Below the pieces are notes generated by a model, which was given only the letters and a program-made list of their open reading frames with translations, was not told where the DNA came from and ran no database searches. A DNA stretch of 64,000 nt from Alphaproteobacteria bacterium (GTDB taxonomy: Bacteria; Pseudomonadota; Alphaproteobacteria; Micavibrionales; Micavibrionaceae). Shown here one piece after another: positions 7,459 through 16,863 of this stretch (within the stretch, counting starts at the first letter, position 1; every line of letters starts with the position of its first letter). The DNA lies in NCBI GenBank assembly GCA_030432025.1, contig JAUIIA010000003.1, forward strand, positions 124,001-188,000, written 5' to 3'. The translations under genes were made by a program, and so were the position numbers.

Positions 7459-9636
7459 CTAGGCGTTTGCTTGAACGCTAATATCTGGCGCATCATGATC
7501 TTTGAGGGCAGGGGAGATATAACGCCCAGTAAAGACCGATAAGGCCTTATCAATAGCGGCCATATTCTCATCAAACTTCACCAACTCGGCGCCTTGGAAA
7601 AAGCGTCTGGATTTTGAAATATCATAGGCCAGCGATTCCTGCAGCTCTGCGACGGCATCATATTCACTGGGCGGTAATCCGATTCCATCGGATAATTGGG
7701 AGAGTAAAACGCCGACATTGGAATACGGTTTACCCAGTGATGCAAAACCGCGGCTGGTTGTATCATATGTTTCTTTCACGACAGCCCAGCCCGCTGTTCG
7801 CTCTTCATCACTCAGGTTTTGTCCGCGCAAACCCCGCATAAAATGAATGGCCCGCATGGCCTGGCCCGCACCCTGAATTTTGCGTGTAACAGGGTCAGCC
7901 GTATCCGCAACATGTGTACGAATATCATTCAGCAGCAATTCTTTATAAGTTTCAGGGTCGTTTGCAAAAGCCGAAGAACATTTAACGATGTCATCAACAT
8001 TACGGCTGCAGGCCTGCGCCTGCATGGTCATATTTAAAATGGCATCAAAATCTTCAGGGGTGACTTCATTCATTTGCGGCATCCAGCGGCGCGCCAATGA
8101 CATAGTCATAAATTCTTCATGTGGGAAAATCTGACGTTTAACGACGGCTTCCATTTTGAAATCATCTTCACGAGCGGCCGATTGATCATCCAGCCATGCA
8201 TCGAAATGTTCGAGCGGCTGTTCAAGTCTGGCCAACACTTCATCCTCATTGACCACACCATCTTCCAAAAGGCTTTTAAACCGTTGCTGGCGGGCGATCA
8301 CTTGCGTCATGTCCAGACCGTATAAGCGCTGGGACAATAATCCAAACGGCAACTTCAAACATTCACGCATCTGATTTTCACGTAACATCACGGCGGTACT
8401 TAAGGCGAACGGCACACTGCCTGACCCGTCCTGATCCAGATTTTCGACCTGCCGTACTTCGTCGGAAGGGTTGTGGGGTACAGCCAGAATGCGGCCTTCA
8501 TGGCGGTCAAAGTAAGAAACACCATGCATTTTATATAAGGCTAACGCCGACCCTACGCGTTCCAGCGCCAATGGTACGGGCGTGTTCGCCTCAATCGGCG
8601 CATGGGCCATCGTCAAAGGCACATCAGGAATATCCGCACCCAAATCCTTAAACGTGCCGCTTGCGTGTACTTCACTATATATATGTCGCTTTATATTCTG
8701 GATCTGCTCTTCATCGGCATCGACCAAGATATCCAGCTGGCGGGAATCGATTTCAAAAAACTGCGCCTGTGGGTCAACAGACTGAACAATGCCGCGAACC
8801 CGCGCATACATATCATCAATAAGTATGTCGGCCTGTTCCATACCGGCGACGCTATTTAGCGCGTGTAATCCCTGAATATCCAGACGCATTAATGTGGGAG
8901 TGCCTTCGATTCTGCGGATCGCATCACTGCGGTTCAGGCGTGCCTGCTGTGGCCCGATCGCATGCTCCGCATCATTTGCGACTTCTATAGTGTCGGGAAG
9001 AATATTTTTGCCCGGCTTTATATAGCCCCGCTTTTCAAAGGCACGTGTGACGGCCTGCGCATATGTATTCGTGTCGTAATGGCCGATCTGCACTACCGCA
9101 TCTGCGGGCGGAGGTTCCATAGATGTCTTTTCAGCATAAATATTTCTGTGCAGCAGGCTCATCGCTTCCGGCAAGTCATCGCCCGATAGCCCATTGATCT
9201 GCGCAAAGGCGACAATATTACCTGTGCCTGCATTACGGGCTTGCTGGCCGCGCGCATGCGCTAGATGCAAAATGCCCGCATCTTTTAAAAAATCTTCAAA
9301 TTCACCACGTGCCGCGGTTAATGCCTCACCTAGCTGTTCTTCGGATATGTCACCCGATACTATAAAGGAGCCTTCATCACCCATTGGCTTACAGGCATAT
9401 AAAATCTCGGGGGAGAGCGATTGAAGCTTTTCGTGAAGCAGGCCCCAGCCGACATTCATAATCTGGCCTGTGACTGTATTACCCAGCGCCGCATTCATAC
9501 CTTTAGTATTCAGAAAGTCGGTTTCGATTAGATAAGAGGGAGTATCCGAGCTTGCCGCATAAGAAAAAACAGCCTGCCGATTTGCCAGACTGGTATCCAT
9601 GGAAAAAAACGGATCGATTCGCTCCTGAAGGGCCAT
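7459..9636 (-). CDS. Large protein with two degenerate GGDEF-like domains
   Basis: 725 residues, soluble. Residues about 35-130 follow the GGDEF layout: a beta strand with IETDFLNTKGMNAALGN in place of the D-x-D-x-FK-x-IND helix, and PMGDEGSFIVSG (MGDEG at 85-89) in place of RxGGDEF. Residues about 248-345 repeat the layout (LMRLDIQGLHALNSVAG) with no GGDEF loop left (FFEIDSRQLDILV). The C-terminal half is helical and unrecognised. If the fold is right, both domains are likely to be catalytically dead and could act as nucleotide sensors or scaffolds. It is transcribed toward the 6819 gene. The assignment is by pattern only. Confidence 0.55.
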   Translation of the reverse strand: MALQERIDPFFSMDTSLANRQAVFSYAASSDTPSYLIETDFLNTKGMNAALGNTVTGQIMNVGWGLLHEKLQSLSPEILYACKPMGDEGSFIVSGDISEEQLGEALTAARGEFEDFLKDAGILHLAHARGQQARNAGTGNIVAFAQINGLSGDDLPEAMSLLHRNIYAEKTSMEPPPADAVVQIGHYDTNTYAQAVTRAFEKRGYIKPGKNILPDTIEVANDAEHAIGPQQARLNRSDAIRRIEGTPTLMRLDIQGLHALNSVAGMEQADILIDDMYARVRGIVQSVDPQAQFFEIDSRQLDILVDADEEQIQNIKRHIYSEVHASGTFKDLGADIPDVPLTMAHAPIEANTPVPLALERVGSALALYKMHGVSYFDRHEGRILAVPHNPSDEVRQVENLDQDGSGSVPFALSTAVMLRENQMRECLKLPFGLLSQRLYGLDMTQVIARQQRFKSLLEDGVVNEDEVLARLEQPLEHFDAWLDDQSAAREDDFKMEAVVKRQIFPHEEFMTMSLARRWMPQMNEVTPEDFDAILNMTMQAQACSRNVDDIVKCSSAFANDPETYKELLLNDIRTHVADTADPVTRKIQGAGQAMRAIHFMRGLRGQNLSDEERTAGWAVVKETYDTTSRGFASLGKPYSNVGVLLSQLSDGIGLPPSEYDAVAELQESLAYDISKSRRFFQGAELVKFDENMAAIDKALSVFTGRYISPALKDHDAPDISVQANA

Positions 9637-9891
9637 TTTTACAAAAAACCGATTTTGAACGACGAATCATCGCCATAAAAAATAGGAATATCTCCTAAAT
9701 ATAAATAATATGTAAAATAAAGATAAAGGAAGGGTTAAGATATGGCCAGTATTTTCTATAACACCCCGTTTTTCTTTGTTTTTTCTCGTTTTTAGAAAGG
9801 TTCCGTTAAGAACTTACCCTGCATAATGGAAACATAAGCCGCAGATAAAAAGCGGCGCGGGTTCTACGTCAAAATACGGTTGGGTTCTAAG

Positions 9892-11247
9892 ATGAGCGAT
9901 TCCTTTGGAGATATTACAGGTAACAGTCACGCAGCAAGAATGCCTTGCCGTGTAGCTTATACAATTAACAACACACAGCCAGTCATCAGTACGATTATCG
10001 GTGACCAGCCGCTGTTCTATATGGATTTTGATAGCCAGTACGAAGATGTTGATGACATGTCCTTCGATGCTGCCGAAATCGGCATTCTGGAGAGCGAGCT
10101 AGCGACATTAAAGAAAGAGATCGATTCAATCGAATCCCTTTCCAAGTCCTTTACTCATGATGAAGTGAATAAGGTTGAAGATTTTATTGCCGCAATGGAC
10201 GAGGCGACAAAGCCATACAGCGACGACACTATTCTGGATATTGAAGACGTCATGCAGTCTTTGCGTGAAAGTCGTCTGGCGACTGCTTTTCTGGCATGCG
10301 CCGAAGAGCACAACATTACAATCAAACACTCCGCACAAGTCGAGACATCATGTTACGACCGTGAAAGCGGCGTGATTTTGATCAATCCGAATAAGGATCT
10401 CGCAGATCAGCAACTGTTATTGGTGCAGGAACTGCGTCGCCACTGGCAACACCGTCAAGGCGCGTTGATCCACCCGTTAATGTTCCATCCGGACAATGCG
10501 GTGCTGGTAAACAGAGCGCAGGTTGCGGATCTGGTGGTTTCTATCATCCGTGTTGCTTGGGAATTACAGCTTTCCGGTGAAAAAGATGCGTGGGAGCGTG
10601 TTGAAAACTCACCAATGGCGGATTTGGGCCGTGCCTTCGCACGTGAAGCGTTCCTCGATTTCCGTACTATTAATAACGGACAGGCTTCTGCCGCAGTATT
10701 CGAGGCATGGTTCCTTTCTGAACGCTGCCGTCAGCAAGACAAGCATCTCATTAATATGATGCTGTCCGACTACAAAGGATACGTGTTTGCACTGGAAGAA
10801 TCAGAGCAACACATCACGCCGACATTGATTGCCGCGTTGGGCGCAATGCCGTTCGGCAAGAATTACCTGGCAGAACATGCCGTCACGATCATGGAAGACC
10901 CGATCTTCACAGACATTCGTGACCGCTCGAACGCGAATTTCCTATGGTTTATCAAGTTTGAGCGCTCTTTCCGCGAAACGGAACACGACTTGCAATCTTC
11001 TTCAAGTCATTCCGCAGGACCTGTTCATGGCTCTGCATTCCCGGATCAAGGAGAGAAATATGGATTCCCGACCACAACGGCGGACATCGTCACGCTTTAT
11101 GAAGCAGAACCCGAATCTGATGAGAAAACAGGGGATAAATCTGCGAAAAAAGCCAAACGTCTGGCTCCAAAAGCCAAAGGCAAACGTATGTCCAGTAAGG
11201 ACGACAATTCTAACGTCGTTTATATCCGCCGCTGGTCAGGAGAATAA
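9892..11247 (+). CDS. Putative DUF6782-like protein with degenerate HExxH (copy 1)
   Basis: 451 residues from ATG 9892; an in-frame TTG at 9880 is the alternative and neither has a clear Shine-Dalgarno. An acidic N-terminus and a coiled-coil-like stretch (about 65-90) precede a helical core whose LVQELRRHWQHRQG (QELRRH at about 179-184) looks like an HExxH zinc motif with the first His replaced by Gln. It resembles proteins described as DUF6782 putative metallopeptidases, from memory. The C-terminus is Lys-rich (KSAKKAKRLAPKAKGKR), possibly for nucleic-acid or membrane contact. The neighbouring gene at 11303 is a diverged tandem copy. Confidence 0.6.
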   Translation: MSDSFGDITGNSHAARMPCRVAYTINNTQPVISTIIGDQPLFYMDFDSQYEDVDDMSFDAAEIGILESELATLKKEIDSIESLSKSFTHDEVNKVEDFIAAMDEATKPYSDDTILDIEDVMQSLRESRLATAFLACAEEHNITIKHSAQVETSCYDRESGVILINPNKDLADQQLLLVQELRRHWQHRQGALIHPLMFHPDNAVLVNRAQVADLVVSIIRVAWELQLSGEKDAWERVENSPMADLGRAFAREAFLDFRTINNGQASAAVFEAWFLSERCRQQDKHLINMMLSDYKGYVFALEESEQHITPTLIAALGAMPFGKNYLAEHAVTIMEDPIFTDIRDRSNANFLWFIKFERSFRETEHDLQSSSSHSAGPVHGSAFPDQGEKYGFPTTTADIVTLYEAEPESDEKTGDKSAKKAKRLAPKAKGKRMSSKDDNSNVVYIRRWSGE

Positions 11248-11302
11248 TTCCTATGTCACGTCTTCAAATCTGGGGACACCACTGAGTTCGGGGGAGAGTA
11301 AA

Positions 11303-12436
11303 ATGAACAGATATGGCTCACCTTATAAAAATCCCTTTATTAAGTATCAAAAGGCACGTCTAGAAAACTTCGCCTCTGATATTGCTGAAGCCGATGAAGA
11401 TGTCAGCACATTTAAACCGCTAGGCAGCTATCTCGACGACTTTTGTGATTCAATATGTGACTCATGGGGTCTTGATGCGCTATGCTCGGAAGTATCTGAA
11501 CATAGTGATCCTGACGACCTTATGAATGTTACTGACAACAGATACAGGGACAAACACACGGTCTTGCGCTGGGCAGCACAAAAATTGCTAACCAGCCCGA
11601 CGGCCCGCATGCTGCTGCATGAAGCCGAAAAAGAAGGCTGGTCGGTTATGCTCGATTCGCTGGACGGCCCCGATTTCCACATGGATGTGCCGCAAAAGCT
11701 CATCATCCTCGATAATCAGAATTTATCGCCATCGGCACTTGTACGTTCCGATTACTTCAAAAACGGCCTGTTGGTCACGTTGATCCGGGCTTTGCGCGAT
11801 ATCTGGCAGGAAAAACGCCACGGCGCATTCGATGAAAACTATGCACCCGAGCATGTTTTGATGTTGGAGCGTATCCGTGCTGCTGACCTCGATGTCATGA
11901 GCGTCTTGGTGGCCTGGGAACTGCGCGCTTGTGGTAACGGCGATATTTGGCGTCACCTGATCGGTTCGAATGACGGCGACATCGCCATGCGTTTCTCCGG
12001 TTATCTGGAACGCGATCCGTCTTGTTCTGTGTTTACAGGCAAAGCGCTCTTCGCGGCATTCCAGCAATGGTTCAACAGTGACGCCCGTATCAACGCGTGC
12101 GATCATGAGACTTTGAACTACCTCGATGCAGTTGTTCAGGACCAGCTCGAAGGCATACACCATTTTGGCGATGCGCCTTTGCGTGCTGTCGATATTGAGA
12201 TTCTATCCTGCTTGCCTGACAGAACTGCTTACTTGCAGGGTCAGGGTCAGGACATTATGCGCAATCCGAAATATGCCGGTTTGAATGATGAGATCAATCA
12301 GGCGCACTTTATGCAGATCCTCTACGATCTCAAAGTGACATTGGTGCAGGATGTACCGTTCCGTGATGCGGATCTGGCTGGTAAGATTTTCCCGAACGGC
12401 CAATTTACGCCTGAAACGGAAGACCTGCCAAACTAG
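11303..12436 (+). CDS. Putative DUF6782-like protein (tandem copy 2)
   Basis: 377 residues. The ATG at 11303 follows GGGGGAGAG (11290-11298) and lies 55 bp after the previous gene; the open frame extending upstream overlaps that gene and is not used. It parallels the 9892 protein through the core: a region LIRALRDIWQEKRHGA aligns with its ELRRHWQHRQGA, then AADLDVMSVLVAWEL with its VADLVVSIIRVAWEL, then a WF-containing segment (FQQWFNSDAR / FEAWFLSERC). The HExxH-like element is fully lost, so this copy is unlikely to be a zinc enzyme. The C-terminal Lys tail of copy 1 is absent. Function unknown. Confidence 0.65.
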   Translation: MNRYGSPYKNPFIKYQKARLENFASDIAEADEDVSTFKPLGSYLDDFCDSICDSWGLDALCSEVSEHSDPDDLMNVTDNRYRDKHTVLRWAAQKLLTSPTARMLLHEAEKEGWSVMLDSLDGPDFHMDVPQKLIILDNQNLSPSALVRSDYFKNGLLVTLIRALRDIWQEKRHGAFDENYAPEHVLMLERIRAADLDVMSVLVAWELRACGNGDIWRHLIGSNDGDIAMRFSGYLERDPSCSVFTGKALFAAFQQWFNSDARINACDHETLNYLDAVVQDQLEGIHHFGDAPLRAVDIEILSCLPDRTAYLQGQGQDIMRNPKYAGLNDEINQAHFMQILYDLKVTLVQDVPFRDADLAGKIFPNGQFTPETEDLPN

Positions 12437-12500
12437 GCTATTCGCGCTTTATCCAAACAAAAGACTTTTCTAAAAAGCCGTGCCTGCTTAGGATGACGGC

Positions 12501-13385
12501 ATGAGTGATAAACACGAAAAGCCCTCTCCAAAACAGTTTCATCTGCATCTGGTTTCTGATGCGACAGGGACAACCCTGTTGGGTCTGGCGCGTGCATGTC
12601 TGGCGCAGTTCGAGCATATCGAACCGACGCAGAAATTCTGGCCACTTGTCCGCTCCGAAAGGCAGCTTGAGCGGGTGATTGCACGGATCAAGGAAACTCC
12701 GGGTCCGGTGATTTTCACCCTCGTTGATCGTAAAATGCGCCGCCGCCTACAGGATTTCTGTGAGGATTTAGGCATTCCATGTGTCGCGGTGCTTGATCCG
12801 ATTATCCGCAGCTTGTCCTCTTATCTCGGCGAACATGCGGTTGGTGTTCCGGGTTTGCAGCACGCCATGGATGACGCCTATTTCAAACGTGTCGAAGCCA
12901 TCGATTACGCCATGCGCCACGATGACGGTAAAACGCTGGAAGGCCTCTCCAAGGCTGATGTCATTCTGGTCGGTGTATCAAGAACATCGAAAACACCGAC
13001 ATCCGTATTTTTGGCCCGCCGCGGTATAAAGGCTGCGAATATCCCGCTGGTTCCGGGGGTCGAAGTGCCGGACGAAAAACTTTCCATCCCCGACATGATG
13101 TATGTCGGGTTGACGGCCGCGCCAGAACGCTTGATGCAGCTACGCCGTACACGCCTTCATGCGAAGGAAGATTCAACGCCCGCACATATTCAGGAAAACG
13201 CATATCTGGATCAGGATGAAATCGAGGAAGAAGTACGCAATGCCCGTCGCCTCTTCAGCCGTAAGGGTTGGCCCGTGATCGATGTGACCAAACGCTCGAT
13301 TGAAGAAACTGCAGCAGAAATCTTGGCTTTGCTGCAAAGCTTTCAGGAACAGAAAAACCCGCAAGACGGAGTATTGCCGCGATGA
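12501..13385 (+). CDS. ppsR: PEP synthase/PPDK regulatory kinase-pyrophosphorylase (DUF299)
   Basis: 294 residues. The N-terminal HLHLVSDATGTTLLGL and the P-loop-like GVSRTSKTPTS at 158-168 are hallmarks of the ADP-dependent kinase/Pi-dependent pyrophosphorylase that switches phosphoenolpyruvate synthase or pyruvate phosphate dikinase off and on. Which of the two is the target cannot be told. AGGATGA precedes the ATG. It is the first gene of a tightly coupled operon (4-bp ATGA overlap with maf). In Caulobacter and Rickettsia this family sits at the origin-proximal position opposite hemE; here three lineage-specific genes and the 6819 gene lie between. Confidence 0.95.
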   Translation: MSDKHEKPSPKQFHLHLVSDATGTTLLGLARACLAQFEHIEPTQKFWPLVRSERQLERVIARIKETPGPVIFTLVDRKMRRRLQDFCEDLGIPCVAVLDPIIRSLSSYLGEHAVGVPGLQHAMDDAYFKRVEAIDYAMRHDDGKTLEGLSKADVILVGVSRTSKTPTSVFLARRGIKAANIPLVPGVEVPDEKLSIPDMMYVGLTAAPERLMQLRRTRLHAKEDSTPAHIQENAYLDQDEIEEEVRNARRLFSRKGWPVIDVTKRSIEETAAEILALLQSFQEQKNPQDGVLPR

Positions 13386-13975
13386 AAATCATCCTCGCAT
13401 CAAAAAGCGTAGCGCGGCAAAATATGTTACAGGCAGTCGGTCTGCAATTTGACTCTATCCCTGCTGATCTGGACGAAGACGCGTTGACCGAAAATGCAAT
13501 CGCGCAGCATCAATCGCCGCGGGAAATCGCACTTATGCTGGCGCAGGAAAAGGCGCTGGCAATCTCGAAACAAAACCCGGATGTTCTTGTCATTGGCTCT
13601 GACCAGATTTTGGAATGTGACGGCGAGATGTTGTACAAGGCTGAAAACGAGGATGAGGCCAAGGACAAGCTCAAATTTCTTTCCGGCAAAACCCATTACC
13701 TGATCTCCGCTGTCACAGCCGTAAAGGGATCGGAAATCTTATGGATGCATGCGGATAGCGCGGCACTCACGATGAAAACGCTGAGCGATGATTATCTTGA
13801 AAATTATTGCGCCAGAGCGGGTGAAGCACTGATACGTTCGGTTGGTGCTTACGAAATTGAATCGCTGGGTGCGCGTTTGTTTGCAAAGGTGGAGGGGGAT
13901 TTTTTCACCATTCAGGGCCTGCCGCTTTTGCCGCTTTTGCAATATCTGGAAGATGAACAGGAGATAGGGCTATGA
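13382..13975 (+). CDS. maf: Maf-family nucleoside triphosphate pyrophosphatase
   Basis: 197 residues. ILASKSVARQNML corresponds to the Maf N-terminal ASxSxxRxxLL phosphate-binding motif, and VIGSDQILECDGEMLYK to the catalytic-Asp segment; ESLGARLFAKVEGDFFTIQGLPLLPLL matches the family's C-terminal signature. Maf proteins hydrolyse non-canonical or canonical NTPs to NMPs and PPi. The GSDQ form (rather than ADT) marks the subgroup seen beside aroE in alphaproteobacteria. Start and stop overlap ppsR and aroE by 4 bp each, so translation is probably coupled. Confidence 0.93.
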   Translation: MKIILASKSVARQNMLQAVGLQFDSIPADLDEDALTENAIAQHQSPREIALMLAQEKALAISKQNPDVLVIGSDQILECDGEMLYKAENEDEAKDKLKFLSGKTHYLISAVTAVKGSEILWMHADSAALTMKTLSDDYLENYCARAGEALIRSVGAYEIESLGARLFAKVEGDFFTIQGLPLLPLLQYLEDEQEIGL

Positions 13976-14805
13976 GCGAATTTATAAAGGCCGGCGTTAT
14001 CGGCCATCCGATCAAACACTCTAAATCTCCGGTCATTCATAATTACTGGATCGAAAAATACGGCTTTGAAGGCGCATACAAAACCATCGATATTGCTCCT
14101 GAAAATCTGAAGAGCGATGTGCAGCGATTGGTGGATGAGGGGTACAAGGGTTTCAACGTCACCATCCCGCACAAGGAATCCATCATGCAGCTGTGCGATG
14201 ATGTCGCCCATAATGCAAAAGTGATCGGCGCGGTGAATACGGTAACCATCGAAGACGGAAAGCTAAATGGCACCAACACCGATGGTTATGGCTTCATTCA
14301 TAACATTCTCGGTAACACCGCTGATTTTGAATTTGAAGGCAAGCGTGCAGCAATTTTAGGGGCCGGTGGCGCTACACGCGCAATCGCCAGTGCCCTGATC
14401 GGTGAACAGATCGAGCAGATTGTTTTGCTCAACCGTACAAAAGAACGCGCGGAAAAACTAGCCGAAGATATCGCGTTCGTCAGCGACCTGATCATCGTTG
14501 AGGATTGGGAGAACCGCAGCGCGGCTCTGGAGGGCGTTGATTTGCTCGTCAATGCGACATCGTTGGGTATGGACGGGCAAGCCCCGCTGGATATTGATTT
14601 AAGCGCGTTACCCGCAAGCGCGCTGGTGAACGATATTGTGTATTCACCGCTGGAGACACAATTGCTCAAGGACGCAAAAGCGCGTGACTTACAATATGTC
14701 ACTGGAATTGGTATGTTACTGCATCAGGCACGTCCCGCATTCAAATCATGGTTTGGCGTACTGCCCGATGTCACGGATGAGCTTACAAATATGGTGAGCG
14801 CATGA
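13972..14805 (+). CDS. aroE: Shikimate dehydrogenase
   Basis: 277 residues. VIGHPIKHSKSPVIHNYW binds shikimate, NVTIPHKE carries the catalytic Lys, NTDGYG and the GAGGATRAI Rossmann loop bind substrate and NADP(H), and NATSLGM is typical of the family. AroE reduces 3-dehydroshikimate to shikimate in aromatic amino-acid synthesis. It overlaps maf and coaE by 4 bp (ATGA) on each side. Ordinary in length and residues. Confidence 0.97.
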   Translation: MSEFIKAGVIGHPIKHSKSPVIHNYWIEKYGFEGAYKTIDIAPENLKSDVQRLVDEGYKGFNVTIPHKESIMQLCDDVAHNAKVIGAVNTVTIEDGKLNGTNTDGYGFIHNILGNTADFEFEGKRAAILGAGGATRAIASALIGEQIEQIVLLNRTKERAEKLAEDIAFVSDLIIVEDWENRSAALEGVDLLVNATSLGMDGQAPLDIDLSALPASALVNDIVYSPLETQLLKDAKARDLQYVTGIGMLLHQARPAFKSWFGVLPDVTDELTNMVSA

Positions 14806-15458
14806 TAATTCTCGGAATTACAGGTTCAATCGGTATGGGAAAATCGACCATCGGCTCGATGCTCGAATATCTTGGCGTGCCTGTACATGAATCCGATCAT
14901 ACGGTTCGTGAAATGCTGCAATATGAAAGCCCCGCATGGTATGCGCTGGCGGCTGAATTTCCCTACTTTTCCTATCCGCAAATTTACGGCAAACATCATT
15001 TTTTCAATCCGTTTAAGGAGAGCAAGCGTTACCTCAAACGCGAAGCGCTGGCGCAGATTGTGTTTAATGATGATAAGGAACGCAAAAAACTTGAAAGTGT
15101 CCTGCACCCCTTTGTGCGACAGGCGCAAAGCGAGTTCATCAAAAAACACCGTACGCTGGGTAAGCAGATTGTCGCACTGGATATCCCGTTGTTGTTTGAA
15201 ACGGGAGCAGACCTGCGCGTTGATTATTCGCTCGTTGTGACGGCACCGCCGTTTATTCAAGCTAGCCGCGTATTGTCACGTCCCAAAATGACAGCTGAAA
15301 AATTCGAAGGCATATTACAAAGCCAGATGCCCGATGGCGAAAAAGTCGCCCGCGCTGATTTCGTAATCCATAGCGGTCTGGGCCGTGCCTACACGATGAA
15401 GGAGCTTAAGAAAATGCTCCATGCTTTACGCGCCAAACCTGAAGAGGATGCGGCATGA
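14802..15458 (+). CDS. coaE: Dephospho-CoA kinase
   Basis: 218 residues. The N-terminal P-loop GSIGMGKST, the CoA-region segments and VALDIPLLFETG fit CoaE, which phosphorylates dephospho-CoA in the last step of CoA synthesis. The second residue of the usual TGGIGSGKS is altered to SIGMGKS, a change common in alphaproteobacteria. Coupled by 4-bp overlaps to aroE and the following amidotransferase gene. Confidence 0.95.
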   Translation: MIILGITGSIGMGKSTIGSMLEYLGVPVHESDHTVREMLQYESPAWYALAAEFPYFSYPQIYGKHHFFNPFKESKRYLKREALAQIVFNDDKERKKLESVLHPFVRQAQSEFIKKHRTLGKQIVALDIPLLFETGADLRVDYSLVVTAPPFIQASRVLSRPKMTAEKFEGILQSQMPDGEKVARADFVIHSGLGRAYTMKELKKMLHALRAKPEEDAA

Positions 15459-16171
15459 GCAAACACGCATTAATATTCACGCACCTGCAATGCGAAGGCC
15501 TCGCCATCATGGGTGATGTGCTGTTTGATCGCGGTTTTGATATTGAACGTTGGAACACACCGCGCCGTGGTGTGGACTATGTTGACGCACTCAGCCCTGA
15601 TTTGCTGATCGTTATGGGCGGTCCCATCGGCACCTATCAACGTGAAGATTATCCGTTCATTCAAGGCGAAATCGATCTTGTGAAAAAGCGGATCGATGCG
15701 GGCAAGCCGACTTTGGGCATATGTTTAGGTGCACAAATAATTGCTGCGGCGCTGGGTTGCGACTCTTTCCGCGGCAAACAAGGCAAGGAACTTGGCTGGT
15801 TCCCGATTAAGGTTAATGAAACAGGTATGAAAACGCCTGCGCGTCATCTGGACGGTGAGCACACCAACATGTTCCATTGGCACGGCGATACATTTGATTT
15901 GCCGCAAGGCGCAACATTGCTGGCCTCATCAGATCAGTACCAGAACCAAGTGTTCTCATACGGTGATCATGTCATGGCCGTGCAATGCCATCCAGAGGTA
16001 CAGTCGGACCAGCTCGAAGAATGGTACGTTATGTTCCATGCACAAATTACGGGCGATAAACCGACAGTGCACATTGACGAGCTGCGCATGGATACGAAAA
16101 AATATATCGAAGCGTTAAACGCACAAGGGCGCCGCTTTTTCCTCGAATGGCTGGAGCAACAGGGACTGTAA
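15455..16171 (+). CDS. Class I glutamine amidotransferase domain protein
   Basis: 238 residues, a stand-alone class I (GATase1) fold like the GMP-synthase amidotransferase subunit. LGICLGAQIIAAALG carries the nucleophile Cys and VQCHPEVQ the catalytic His, with a Glu two residues later. Similar stand-alone proteins are annotated as glutamine amidotransferases of unknown acceptor. It is embedded in the coaE-dnaQ operon (4-bp overlap with coaE, 2 bp before dnaQ), which is not the usual place for GMP synthase. The acceptor substrate is unknown. Confidence 0.88.
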   Translation: MSKHALIFTHLQCEGLAIMGDVLFDRGFDIERWNTPRRGVDYVDALSPDLLIVMGGPIGTYQREDYPFIQGEIDLVKKRIDAGKPTLGICLGAQIIAAALGCDSFRGKQGKELGWFPIKVNETGMKTPARHLDGEHTNMFHWHGDTFDLPQGATLLASSDQYQNQVFSYGDHVMAVQCHPEVQSDQLEEWYVMFHAQITGDKPTVHIDELRMDTKKYIEALNAQGRRFFLEWLEQQGL

Positions 16172-16173
16172 AT

Positions 16174-16857
16174 ATGAAAGAAATCGTACTCGATACCGAA
16201 ACAACAGGCATGGACCCGTCCACAGGTGACCGTATCATCGAAATCGGTTGTGTTGAATTGCTGAACCACATTCCGACCGGAAACACGCTGCAGCTCTACA
16301 TTAACCCGGAACGCGATATTCCCGCCGATGCCACGGCTGTTCACGGCATTACCAATGAATTCGTTGCCGACAAACCCGTATTCAGTCAGGTTTATACGGA
16401 CTTTCTGGACTTTATTAAGGACGGCAAACTCGTCATTCATAACGCGGAATTTGATATGAAATTCCTCAATGCCGAATTATCCAAGGTCGGCCATCCGGCG
16501 ATCGGCTGGGCCAATGTGATCGATACTTTGGCGATGGCGCGTAAAAAATTCCCCGGTTCTCCGGCCAACCTTGATGCGCTCTGCCGCCGTTTCAGCATAG
16601 ATAATACCGAGCGGACATATCACGGCGCGTTGCTCGATTCCGAGTTATTGGCGGAAGTGTATCTGGAATTATTGGGTGGCCGCCAACATGGCTTGGGTCT
16701 GGCTGCAGAAAGCAAAAAAGCCCGTGATGAACAACGGGCTTCCGTGAAAAGAGTATATCGTGAGCCCCGCGATCATCAGCCAAGTGATGAAGAACGCGCG
16801 GCCCATGCCGAATTGATAGAAAAACTTGATAACCCGCTCTGGTCCAAAGCGGGCTAG
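16174..16857 (+). CDS. dnaQ: DNA polymerase III epsilon subunit (3'-5' exonuclease)
   Basis: 227 residues from ATG 16174, two bases after the preceding stop. The DEDDh exonuclease motifs are present: VLDTETTGMDP (Exo I), HNAEFDMKFLN (Exo II) and HGALLDSELLAEVY (Exo III with His and Asp). The C-terminal 50 residues are charged and likely bind the alpha subunit. It provides proofreading for the replicative polymerase. Last gene of the ppsR-dnaQ operon; convergent with the entericidin-like gene. Confidence 0.95.
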   Translation: MKEIVLDTETTGMDPSTGDRIIEIGCVELLNHIPTGNTLQLYINPERDIPADATAVHGITNEFVADKPVFSQVYTDFLDFIKDGKLVIHNAEFDMKFLNAELSKVGHPAIGWANVIDTLAMARKKFPGSPANLDALCRRFSIDNTERTYHGALLDSELLAEVYLELLGGRQHGLGLAAESKKARDEQRASVKRVYREPRDHQPSDEERAAHAELIEKLDNPLWSKAG

Positions 16858-16863
16858 GCTAGC

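Noticed and set aside
9637-9891. Alternative origin location
   Set aside because: AT-rich but only one GANTC site and no TCCCCA pair; the hemE-side gap fits better.
10829-11302. 5' extension of the tandem copy 2 gene
   Set aside because: It overlaps copy 1 in another frame; the ATG at 11303 has a strong GGGGGAGAG site and homology begins there.
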